From JAXHMM01 sp964528445 (GTDB taxonomy: Bacteria; Bacteroidota; Rhodothermia; Balneolales; Balneolaceae): a DNA stretch of 17,814 nt. A program made the position numbers and the translations under genes. The stretch spans positions 1 to 17,814 of the forward strand of contig CAZGSL010000036.1 of the NCBI GenBank assembly GCA_964528445.1, given 5' to 3'. The stretch's first letter is position 1. Every line of letters starts with the position of its first letter. Positions 1 to 6,806 of this stretch are shown here, piece after piece. The notes beneath the pieces were generated by a model. It saw nothing but the letters and a program-made list of their open reading frames with translations. It was not told where the DNA came from and did no database searches.

Positions 1-1851
1 GCTGTAGGGATAGATCCGAAGCACCCGGCGAAAGGTGGTCACCGCCTCGTAGGTCTGCTCGTTGCGGTAGTAGGAGTTGCCGATCTGGAACATGGCGTAA
101 TCGCCTCCCGGCTCCGCCCCGATCGATTCTTCATATTGGGAAATGGCCTCCTCGTACCGGCTAAGGGCGTAATAGGCGTCTCCTATGCGCAGCCGGGTGT
201 CGGTATCGTAGGGATAGAGGGCGACGGAAGGGGGTTCGTAACGATTCAGGAAGGTTTGCAGGGGGTCCACCGCCTGTTCGTACTGACCCATCTTGAAGTG
301 GCTCCATCCCAGCGAATAGTACGCCGGACCAATCAGTTCATGGTCGGGATTCTGGCGGATAAACTCGGCAAACCGGCTGCTGGCCGGGCCGAACTGCTGC
401 ATGTGGTAGTAGGAGTCGGCACTCCAGAACAGCGCCTCCTGTCCCAGCTCCGTGTCGGGCGCCTCCTCGTGGACGCGTTCAAAGCCCTGCCGGGCCTGCT
501 CATAGGCCTGGTTGCGGTACTGGACCCACGCCCTCTGGAAGAGCGCCTGGCGCTTGACGGCTGGATCGATTTCGGTAGACTGTTCCGCGGTTTCGAAGGC
601 CTGGATGGCCCGCGTGTACTCTCCGTTCGCGAAATAAGACTGTCCCAGCAGCGTATAGACCTTGCCGGTCCACTCCAGGCTCTCCTCCGCCCGCACCAGC
701 GGAAGAAGCACCTCGATGGCCTGGCTGTAGTTTCCCATCTCAAATGCCGTTACGGCCCACTCATAGTAGGCTTCTTCCACCCAAAGGCCCTCCTCGTACC
801 GCTCGCCGAACTCGCCGAACGTCTTCATCGCCTCCGCGTAGCGTCCCCCCAGTTTCTCGTTTACCGCCTTGTAATAGAGCGCCTTGCGCGCCAGTTCGTC
901 GTCCCCCTCGGCCGCCTGACCGAACTCGTCGGCCGCCCAGTGGTAGATCTGCTGCTTATGGTATACCCAGCCAAGCCCGTAGTGGGCGTCCCGCTCCCGG
1001 TCGGTGCCTTTGGTCCGGTTGATGTACTGCAGGTAGTAGGTGGAGGCCTGGTCGTAGTTGTTCAGGTAGTTGTGGCTTTCGGCGATCAGGTACACCGCCT
1101 TAGTACGCAGCTCCTCGTCCAGATAGGAGAGGGCTTCCTCGAAGGCCCGGATGGCTTCCTGGTAACGACCCTGCTGGTAATACGACTCCCCGAGCGCGGT
1201 GCCGATCCGGCGGGTCATCTCGTGATTGGGATATCGTTCGCCGAGCAGCTCAAAAGCCACGGAAGAGGAGTCGTACTCATTCTCGGCCAGGTAGAGCTGT
1301 CCCCGTGCGAACAGGGCCCTGGGCGACCATTCCGACTCCGGGTACCGGTCGGCCAGCGTCAGGTAGTAGGAACGGGCCTCGGCGTATCTTTCCGCCGATG
1401 CGGCCGCCTCCGCCATCCAGTAGTAGGCCCGGGCGGACTCTTCTTCGTTCAAACCGTGATCGAAGGCGCGTTCGTACCGTGAGATGGCCTCCCCGTAGCG
1501 CCCCTCCTGCCGGGCCGCGTCGGCCATCTCGAACAGCAGTTTCCGGCTGAATTCGGTTCTCGGGTGGTTCGCGATGAATTGCTCATAATAGTGGTCGGCA
1601 TGGGAGGAGTCGGCCTCTCCCAGTGCCCGCACGCGGTAAAAATCCGCCGAAGCGGCCAGATCGTGGCCCGGATTTATCTGCAGAAACGTACCAAGCAGCC
1701 GGGCGGACTGGCGGTAGAGCCCCTCTTCAAAGAGGTCGATGCCCCGGTTGTAGGTAACGAGCCCGGAGTGCTGCATATCCTGGGCCGCCAGCGAACAGGG
1801 CAGAACAGCCACCAGGAGCATCAGGGGGAAGAGAAGGCGGAGGCGGTGCAT
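1..1851 (-). CDS. Secreted tetratricopeptide-repeat (TPR) protein, 3' end cut by window edge
   Basis: An open frame runs without a stop from the ATG at 1851 to the left edge (617 codons seen), so the C-terminus is missing. The first ~23 residues form a signal peptide (MHRLRLLFPLMLLVAVLPCS) followed by an LAAQD-like cleavage region, so the protein is probably exported to the periplasm or outer membrane. The rest is a long chain of helical TPR units with recurring signatures such as RYGEAISRYERAF, RYAEARSYYLTLADRYP, RYQEAIRAFEEAL and EYTRAIQAFETAE, spaced roughly 34-37 residues apart and rich in Tyr and acidic residues. TPR solenoids are protein-interaction scaffolds. The composition resembles large periplasmic TPR proteins of Bacteroidota, but no specific partner can be named. 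It lies 98 nt downstream of the CBS gene on the same strand and may have its own promoter. Confident as a TPR protein; function unknown. Confidence 0.88.
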   Translation of the reverse strand, partial: MHRLRLLFPLMLLVAVLPCSLAAQDMQHSGLVTYNRGIDLFEEGLYRQSARLLGTFLQINPGHDLAASADFYRVRALGEADSSHADHYYEQFIANHPRTEFSRKLLFEMADAARQEGRYGEAISRYERAFDHGLNEEESARAYYWMAEAAASAERYAEARSYYLTLADRYPESEWSPRALFARGQLYLAENEYDSSSVAFELLGERYPNHEMTRRIGTALGESYYQQGRYQEAIRAFEEALSYLDEELRTKAVYLIAESHNYLNNYDQASTYYLQYINRTKGTDRERDAHYGLGWVYHKQQIYHWAADEFGQAAEGDDELARKALYYKAVNEKLGGRYAEAMKTFGEFGERYEEGLWVEEAYYEWAVTAFEMGNYSQAIEVLLPLVRAEESLEWTGKVYTLLGQSYFANGEYTRAIQAFETAEQSTEIDPAVKRQALFQRAWVQYRNQAYEQARQGFERVHEEAPDTELGQEALFWSADSYYHMQQFGPASSRFAEFIRQNPDHELIGPAYYSLGWSHFKMGQYEQAVDPLQTFLNRYEPPSVALYPYDTDTRLRIGDAYYALSRYEEAISQYEESIGAEPGGDYAMFQIGNSYYRNEQTYEAVTTFRRVLRIYPYS

Positions 1852-1949
1852 CGAGATACGTTAAGGGATTGAAATTGCGGTTTCCTGATTAAATATACCA
1901 AGAAATGACTATTTGTTCCGGTAAAGCGGACGGAAAGGGGGAGGGCATG
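1852..1949 (-). promoter_or_regulatory. Intergenic leader of the TPR gene, possible promoter
   Basis: This 98-nt AT-rich gap separates the CBS gene stop from the TPR start. On the minus strand it contains TATATTTA (1897-1890), about 39 nt before the ATG, which resembles the Bacteroidota -7 element TAnnTTTG with the last base off. I do not see a convincing -33 TTTG at the expected distance, so a separate promoter is only a possibility. No terminator hairpin with a T-tract is evident. Confidence 0.25.
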
Positions 1950-2618
1950 CTACATATCCAGGTACTTGAGAAGTTCGTCCGCCCTGTTTTCCAGGTCCAT
2001 CCCGAAACTCTCGTTCACGGATTCCGTGCTCACCGTGTAGCCGTGCCTCCGCAGTGAGGAGGAAACCCGCGTGGCGTCCTCCACATTCAGTTTGATGGAG
2101 ACTTCCAGGGAGGTCTCCTCCCCTCCGGGCGTCTCCACCGTTATGCCCAGGATCTTCGCCTCCTCGGTTTCAATGAGGTGCACAATCTCAGAGAGGGTGA
2201 AATCGATCATGTCAAGCTCGATCATGATCACCGATCCCTTTCGCGCCAGATTGAGCATGCGCCCCAGGGCTTCCAGGACCCTTTGTTTGGTGATGACGCC
2301 CCGCAGTTTCCACTCCTGGTCTATGACCGGGAGGGAACGCCGTTCGTACTGCAGCATCAGCCGGGCTGCCTCGAAAATGTGCTGTCCTTCGTAAATCTTC
2401 ACCGCCTCCTCCAGGTCCAATCCGGATACGAGTCCCCCGGATGCGCCGTGTTCCTCGAGGTCGGACCGGGTGAGCTCCCCCACCAGCTTGCCCGACGAGG
2501 GATCCACCACGGGCCATATCTCCCCGTCGGTTTCGTCCACCTTGCGGCGGACCTCCCGGAGGCTCGCCGTGCTTTCCACGGTAGCAACCTCGGTATCTAT
2601 GGCATCTCGTACCAGCAT
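1950..2618 (-). CDS. CBS-domain pair protein with C-terminal ACT-like domain
   Basis: A 222-residue soluble protein with ATG start and TAG stop. Residues ~4-60 and ~66-120 form two CBS motifs: DAIDTEVATVESTASLREV with WPVVD and LVGELTRSDL in the first, and GQHIFEAARLMLQYERRSLPVID with LRGVITKQRVLEAL in the second. CBS pairs (Bateman modules) bind adenine nucleotides or related ligands. Residues ~129-200 (IMIELDMIDFTLSEIVHLIE, then EVSIKLNVEDATRVSSSLRRHGY) have the beta-alpha-beta layout of an ACT-like ligand-binding domain. There is no attached enzyme, channel or kinase, so it is probably a small energy- or metabolite-sensing regulator, as with stand-alone AcuB-like CBS/ACT proteins. It starts 28 nt after the hflX stop and is likely cotranscribed. 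No strong Shine-Dalgarno is visible before the ATG. Family call firm; ligand and target unknown. Confidence 0.85.
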   Translation of the reverse strand: MLVRDAIDTEVATVESTASLREVRRKVDETDGEIWPVVDPSSGKLVGELTRSDLEEHGASGGLVSGLDLEEAVKIYEGQHIFEAARLMLQYERRSLPVIDQEWKLRGVITKQRVLEALGRMLNLARKGSVIMIELDMIDFTLSEIVHLIETEEAKILGITVETPGGEETSLEVSIKLNVEDATRVSSSLRRHGYTVSTESVNESFGMDLENRADELLKYLDM

Positions 2619-2646
2619 TGGGGTATCCGTTCTATTGGCAAATGGG

Positions 2647-3936
2647 CTACATTACCTTTTCAGGCGTGTCGATCGTTTCCAGCAGATGTTCCAGCTTCAT
2701 CAGGTTCTCCCGGGAGAGGCTGAACTCAAGTTCCACGCTGGAATTTACATATTTTTCGCTGTGGATATTGGAGACCCGGTGCAGGAAAGCCACCGCCTCG
2801 TATTTGGCCACCGGAATCCGCATGGTCTTTGTCACAAAATCCTCCTCTATGAGATCCTGCACCGAATCCTCCAGTTTCTGCAGTCCGATGCCCCGTTCGG
2901 CCGAAATAAAGACAGCTTCGGGATACGCCGATCGGAGCTCCGAAATCCGGTGAGGCTCGATGCTGTCTATCTTGTTGAAGACCAGAAGCGTTTTTTTGTC
3001 GCCCGCGTTCAGTTCCTCCAGGGTACTGTTCACCACCTCGATATACTCATCGACCATCAGCGCCCCGGCATCGACCACGTGCAGGAGAATGTCCGACTCC
3101 CGTACCTCGTCGAGGGTCGACTTGAAACTTTCGATCAGGTCGTGGGGCAGCTTTCGGATAAATCCTACGGTGTCCGAAATGAGGATGTCGTAATTCTCCA
3201 CCTCGTACTGGCGCACCGTGGAGTCGAGCGTCGCAAAAAGCCGGTCTTCCGTGAGCACCGTGGTGTCGGTAAGGGCGTTCATCAGCGTGGACTTTCCCGC
3301 GTTGGTGTATCCCACCAGGGAGATGCGCGTCAGGTTGGAACGCCCCTTGCGCTGTGTCTGGCGCTGGCGGTCCAGTTTGTCCAGCTTGTCTTTCAGGCTG
3401 GCTATGCGTTTGTCGATCAGCCGGCGGTCGGTCTCGATCTGGGTCTCGCCGGGCCCACGCGTGCCGATACCGCCCTGCTGCCGGGAGAGGTGGCTCCAGA
3501 AACGGGTCAGCCGCGGCAGCATATACTGCAGCTGGGCAAGTTCAACCTGGGTTTTTGCCGCGGCGGTCTGGGCTCGCGTGGCGAAAATATCCAGGATGAG
3601 TCCGCTGCGGTCGAGTACTTTCGCTTCCGTCTCCTTCTCGATGTTGCGAATCTGGGTGGGCGACAGGTCGTCATCGAATATGAGGGTGTTGATACCGCTC
3701 TGCTTGACCTTCCCCTTCAGCTCCCGGAGTTTTCCCGTTCCGATAAATGTGGAAGGGTCCGGACGGGTCCTGTTCTGAAGAATCTTGTCAATCACAATCC
3801 CCCCCGCGGTGACCGTCAGGCGACCAAGCTCCTCAAGATACTCCTTGGCTTGAATTCGGGCGGTTTCGGGACCGTAAAGGCCAACGAGGATAGCCCGCTC
3901 CTGTTCAATCTCGGAATTTCGTACTTCTTCTAGCAA
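2647..3936 (-). CDS. hflX: GTPase HflX, ribosome-associated
   Basis: A 429-residue protein of usual HflX length. The N-terminal HflX domain (about 1-200) includes FIGTGKL (64-70), DDDLSPTQIRN (88-98) and the glycine-rich loop GGIGTRGPGETQIE (155-168). The G domain shows all motifs: G1 GYTNAGKST (209-217), switch region LFATLDST (233-240), G3 DTVGF (255-259), G4 NKID (321-324) and G5 SAERG (345-349). HflX binds the 50S subunit and splits stalled ribosomes after stress. The start is TTG at 3936: the frame is open upstream to a TAA at 3966-3964 with no ATG or GTG, and no ATG occurs until residue 139, inside the conserved domain. It follows the small membrane-protein gene by 36 nt and precedes the CBS gene by 28 nt, suggesting an operon. 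Confidence 0.96.
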   Translation of the reverse strand: MLEEVRNSEIEQERAILVGLYGPETARIQAKEYLEELGRLTVTAGGIVIDKILQNRTRPDPSTFIGTGKLRELKGKVKQSGINTLIFDDDLSPTQIRNIEKETEAKVLDRSGLILDIFATRAQTAAAKTQVELAQLQYMLPRLTRFWSHLSRQQGGIGTRGPGETQIETDRRLIDKRIASLKDKLDKLDRQRQTQRKGRSNLTRISLVGYTNAGKSTLMNALTDTTVLTEDRLFATLDSTVRQYEVENYDILISDTVGFIRKLPHDLIESFKSTLDEVRESDILLHVVDAGALMVDEYIEVVNSTLEELNAGDKKTLLVFNKIDSIEPHRISELRSAYPEAVFISAERGIGLQKLEDSVQDLIEEDFVTKTMRIPVAKYEAVAFLHRVSNIHSEKYVNSSVELEFSLSRENLMKLEHLLETIDTPEKVM

Positions 3937-3972
3937 AGAGACGGTCTCATATTGGGATTTGTATTAAAGGTA

Positions 3973-4554
3973 TCAATCGAACTGTTCAATCCGAAACAGC
4001 TCCCGGTTATAACAACTTATGCGTCGCCCGAGTTTATGTGAAATCAGCCTGCGGAAGGAAGGGACGAGCCGTTCGGGCACGTTCAGTTCAAGCCGTACCA
4101 GGTCGGGAAAATCGGCGTTCTCGTCGTTTACGTAAATAAAAATGAATCGAGTGGCATTCTCCCCCTCTTTCTCCACCAGGTCACGGATCTGGTGCCATGC
4201 CACCGTTTGAACCAGCTCATTTATATTCTTTACGATCCCGTGGTCCGTAATATATCTCTTCGCCGTCAGGTAACTGGTGGCAAACCAGCTCAGGCCCAGG
4301 ACCAAATAGGAGGAAGCCAGCAGAATCTCATTCTGCTGCTCCCGGTAGAGGGCCAAGCCAAGCACGACGAGGGTCACGAACAGGAATATGGTGGAGAAAA
4401 GCGGATATCCCCTCAGGTTTCCGGCTTTCCAGCTCATCCGGATGTTCCTGAGGCGGATCACCTTGACGGTCGTATCGACGGCAAGCACGACCGAGCCGGC
4501 GGCAAAAATCCCCAGCAGGATCCAAAGGGTTATATTAAAATCAGATTCGATCAT
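3973..4554 (-). CDS. Three-helix membrane protein with cytosolic PH-like/DUF5673-like tail, unknown function
   Basis: A 193-residue protein with ATG start preceded by AGGAAAG, a reasonable Shine-Dalgarno. Three hydrophobic segments are visible at about 8-29, 51-70 and 77-96. The remaining ~95 residues are soluble: RYITDHGIVKNINELVQTVAW, then a basic/acidic region and a C-terminal amphipathic stretch LVPSFRRLISHKLGRRIS. The pattern of membrane helices followed by 'ITDxGI..W..I' resembles the DUF5673/YcxB group of small bacterial PH-like membrane proteins, but this is a weak resemblance. The start overlaps the end of the von Willebrand gene by 14 nt, so translation is probably coupled and the two proteins may act together at the inner membrane. 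No catalytic motif is visible. Confidence 0.8.
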   Translation of the reverse strand: MIESDFNITLWILLGIFAAGSVVLAVDTTVKVIRLRNIRMSWKAGNLRGYPLFSTIFLFVTLVVLGLALYREQQNEILLASSYLVLGLSWFATSYLTAKRYITDHGIVKNINELVQTVAWHQIRDLVEKEGENATRFIFIYVNDENADFPDLVRLELNVPERLVPSFRRLISHKLGRRISCYNRELFRIEQFD

Positions 4555-6676
4555 TCGTCTTTCCTGTTCGATACAAACGCGATACCGCAGTCTCTGTAAT
4601 TAACAGCAATAGCGCCAGCCAAACAAACCAGTCCCAGATTTCCTCGCCGAAACTGGCCGATTGCAGCTCTCTATCCAGATCCTCCGCGCTCAGTTCGTTC
4701 GCAGCGATCAAATCAGCCACGGCGAGGCGATCCCCGACGGCTTCCGCCAGTGCTCCCTCCTCCAACGTGGAGAAACGGGATTCCATTATATCCTGATTGA
4801 CCGCGATCTTCCGGCTTTCGTCGCCGGCGGAAATCTCCAGAATGCCGGGTTCCCATTCCCTGCCCGGGTATTGCAGGCGCATTCCCGAGGGCATATTCCG
4901 TACCTCGGGACGGGCCTCCCCGCCGTTGAGCCGGAGGTGCACCTCCTCTCCCGTCAGGTCGGTCTGCCATTCGAAGGGGGTGCCAAGATTATGCTCGGCG
5001 ATGCCCCCCTGTTCACCGGAGCCGGCATAGAGCAGACTGCGGTAATAGAGCGGCGAGAAAAGGGGGTTCACCGGGAAATTGGACCAGCCGGGGTCGGTTC
5101 CCAGCGCGGAGATCAACACGATTCCCTCTCCAAACCGCTGCTCCGTCCAGAGCGGATCATCGGAAGCGCTCTCCAGCAGGACGTAGGACCCCGTGTTGTC
5201 CGGCTCCTGGTATTCGTAATAATAGTAAAGCTGCGGGAGGTCGATGCGAATCCCTTCCTCTTCGCCCTCTTCAAAAAGTTCGTCCAGCACCGGGTGTCCC
5301 CCGGTCAGCTCCCCCATGCGTCCGATCGACTCAAAAGAGGCATACGTCCCGTTTACATCCTCATAACTCCCTCCGTTGAAGAGCCCGAAGAACGCGTTGT
5401 AGTTCTCCACCTCCCCCTGCTCCGAGGGAAAAAACAGAATACCCCCGCCCTGCTGGACAAATCGCTGAAGCGCGTCGAACCAGTATTCCGGGACCTGCTG
5501 CAGTCCGTCCAGTACCAGCACGTCGGAATCCTCCCAGTCGGAGAGATCGGTTTCCGGAAACGCCGTTTCGGAAACTTGAAGCTGCGTATCGGTCATCCGC
5601 GCCGCCTCCATGGCCGGCAAGAGATAAGAGCGGAACGAACGGGTCTGATCATCCCCTTCGCGGACAACGGCAGCCGAACGGGACTCCGGCACCCGGATCA
5701 CGAAATGCCGGACATTGTCGAACGGGATTTCGTCTCCCTCCAGGATGACTCTTCCCTCGTTGTCGCCGGTATGTTCGGGAATCATCTCAAACGTGAAGGT
5801 TCGCGTCTCCCCCGCCTGCAGGCTGAATTCGTACTCACCCCGTATCTCGCCGCCCGCCTCGAGCGAGAGATACTGATTTGGTACGGCGTTGTCACCCTCG
5901 TTGCGCACCTCCGCCTGCAGCTCCACCGGCGTGCCGGTATTCACCATCTGTCCCTCGAGCCGGACGTCCGCTACGGAGACGTTCTGCTGGTCGGTCTCCC
6001 CCAGGAGGACCGGCTGAAGCAGAATGTTGTCCCCCGCTCCCTCCTCCAGGGAAACCTCATCCAGGCCGGAAAAATGGGACTCCTGTCCGTCGCTGATCAG
6101 ATAGACGGTGGCGCCGGTCACCGACGACTGATCCAGCAGGGCAACAGCCTCCTCCAGGGTGCCCGGCAGGTAATTGCCCCGGTTGACGGACTCGATCCCG
6201 TCAACCAGTTCGCGGGCTCGCTGCGCCCCTACCAGCGTGCCTGAGCGGGACTCCCCGTGAGAAGTGGCCACGATGAAACGGTCGGACGGCCCCGCCTGGT
6301 CCAGAATCCCCGCCGCCAGCTCCTTCGCGCGGTCCATCAGGGGCCCCGAGGGGCCGATGCGATTCATGCTCGGGCTGTTGTCCACCAGCAGCACGATGGC
6401 CCGGGATTCGTCGGAACCTCCTGTGCCGCCTAGCGTAGGAGGTAGAAAGGGACGGGCCAGGGCAAGCGCGAGGAACAGCACCGCGGCGGTCCTGAGGGCC
6501 ATCAGAAGGTACTGCTTGATCCTGATGCGGCGCATGGTGCTCTTTTGCAGCTCCTGGAAGAAGGCCAGGGTGGAAAAAGGCACCTTCCGGGGACGGTGGA
6601 TATTGATCAGGTGTATAAGCACCGGCACGGCCACCGCCAGCAGTCCCAGCAAAAAGAGCGGATTGAGAAAATTCAT
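4541..6676 (-). CDS. BatA-type membrane protein with von Willebrand factor A domain
   Basis: A 711-residue protein. The N-terminus matches the aerotolerance-regulator (BatA N-terminal) domain: a membrane helix FLLGLLAVAVPVLIHLINIH (8-27), a conserved RPRKVPFSTLAFF stretch, basic RRIRIKQYLLMALRT and a second helix near 57-75 ending LALARPFLPP. A von Willebrand A domain follows (~93-225), with the MIDAS motif D99-N-S101-P-S103 and a downstream LISDGQ (D196). Residues ~235-335 look like a beta-sandwich, and ~385-420 (DVLVLDGLQQVPEYWF, then QQGGGILFFPSE) resemble the degenerate glutamine-amidotransferase-like fold of this family, without a catalytic Cys. A final membrane helix lies near 683-699, leaving most of the chain periplasmic. 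Start supported by AAGG just upstream. Role probably as an envelope scaffold; Bat proteins are linked to stress tolerance, but the mechanism is unclear. No MoxR ATPase, DUF58 or BatB-E gene is adjacent. Confidence 0.9.
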   Translation of the reverse strand: MNFLNPLFLLGLLAVAVPVLIHLINIHRPRKVPFSTLAFFQELQKSTMRRIRIKQYLLMALRTAAVLFLALALARPFLPPTLGGTGGSDESRAIVLLVDNSPSMNRIGPSGPLMDRAKELAAGILDQAGPSDRFIVATSHGESRSGTLVGAQRARELVDGIESVNRGNYLPGTLEEAVALLDQSSVTGATVYLISDGQESHFSGLDEVSLEEGAGDNILLQPVLLGETDQQNVSVADVRLEGQMVNTGTPVELQAEVRNEGDNAVPNQYLSLEAGGEIRGEYEFSLQAGETRTFTFEMIPEHTGDNEGRVILEGDEIPFDNVRHFVIRVPESRSAAVVREGDDQTRSFRSYLLPAMEAARMTDTQLQVSETAFPETDLSDWEDSDVLVLDGLQQVPEYWFDALQRFVQQGGGILFFPSEQGEVENYNAFFGLFNGGSYEDVNGTYASFESIGRMGELTGGHPVLDELFEEGEEEGIRIDLPQLYYYYEYQEPDNTGSYVLLESASDDPLWTEQRFGEGIVLISALGTDPGWSNFPVNPLFSPLYYRSLLYAGSGEQGGIAEHNLGTPFEWQTDLTGEEVHLRLNGGEARPEVRNMPSGMRLQYPGREWEPGILEISAGDESRKIAVNQDIMESRFSTLEEGALAEAVGDRLAVADLIAANELSAEDLDRELQSASFGEEIWDWFVWLALLLLITETAVSRLYRTGKTNDRI

Positions 6677-6806
6677 TTACCTTAAATTCATTACTTTGTC
6701 CCCAGCAAAGAAATCCAGCACGGAAACGGCACTCTGACCGCCGTCATACAAGCTATAAAATTAACTGCTCCCAATTAAGATTATTACGAAAATTCTCATT
6801 ACGGTT
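6677..6806. promoter_or_regulatory. Divergent intergenic region between the VWA and propeller-lipoprotein genes
   Basis: This 130-nt gap must carry the starts of both flanking genes. It is AT-rich near each end. TATAAA at 6754-6759, ~48 nt before the lipoprotein ATG, could be a -10-like element, but no -35 match lies at standard spacing. On the minus side AAGG lies 5 nt before the VWA ATG. The lipoprotein ATG has no clear Shine-Dalgarno. No strong inverted repeat or operator was seen. Confidence 0.3.

Noticed and set aside
136..1482. 448-codon plus-strand open frame opposite the TPR gene
   Set aside because: It is the antisense shadow of the continuous TPR reading frame; its translation shows no domain and the minus-strand frame has a signal peptide and regular repeats.
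2470..3933. 487-codon plus-strand open frame opposite hflX
   Set aside because: Antisense of a fully conserved HflX; long shadow frames are expected in GC-rich coding DNA.
3938..3948. 11-nt palindrome GAGACGGTCTC just before the hflX start, and a matching 10-mer GAGACCGTCT at 16464-16473 upstream of tgt
   Set aside because: Many repeated 10-mers are expected by chance in a window of this length; flanks do not match and the distances to the start codons differ greatly.
4661..6244. 527-codon plus-strand open frame opposite the VWA gene
   Set aside because: Antisense shadow; the minus-strand frame carries BatA, MIDAS and membrane features, while this frame has none.
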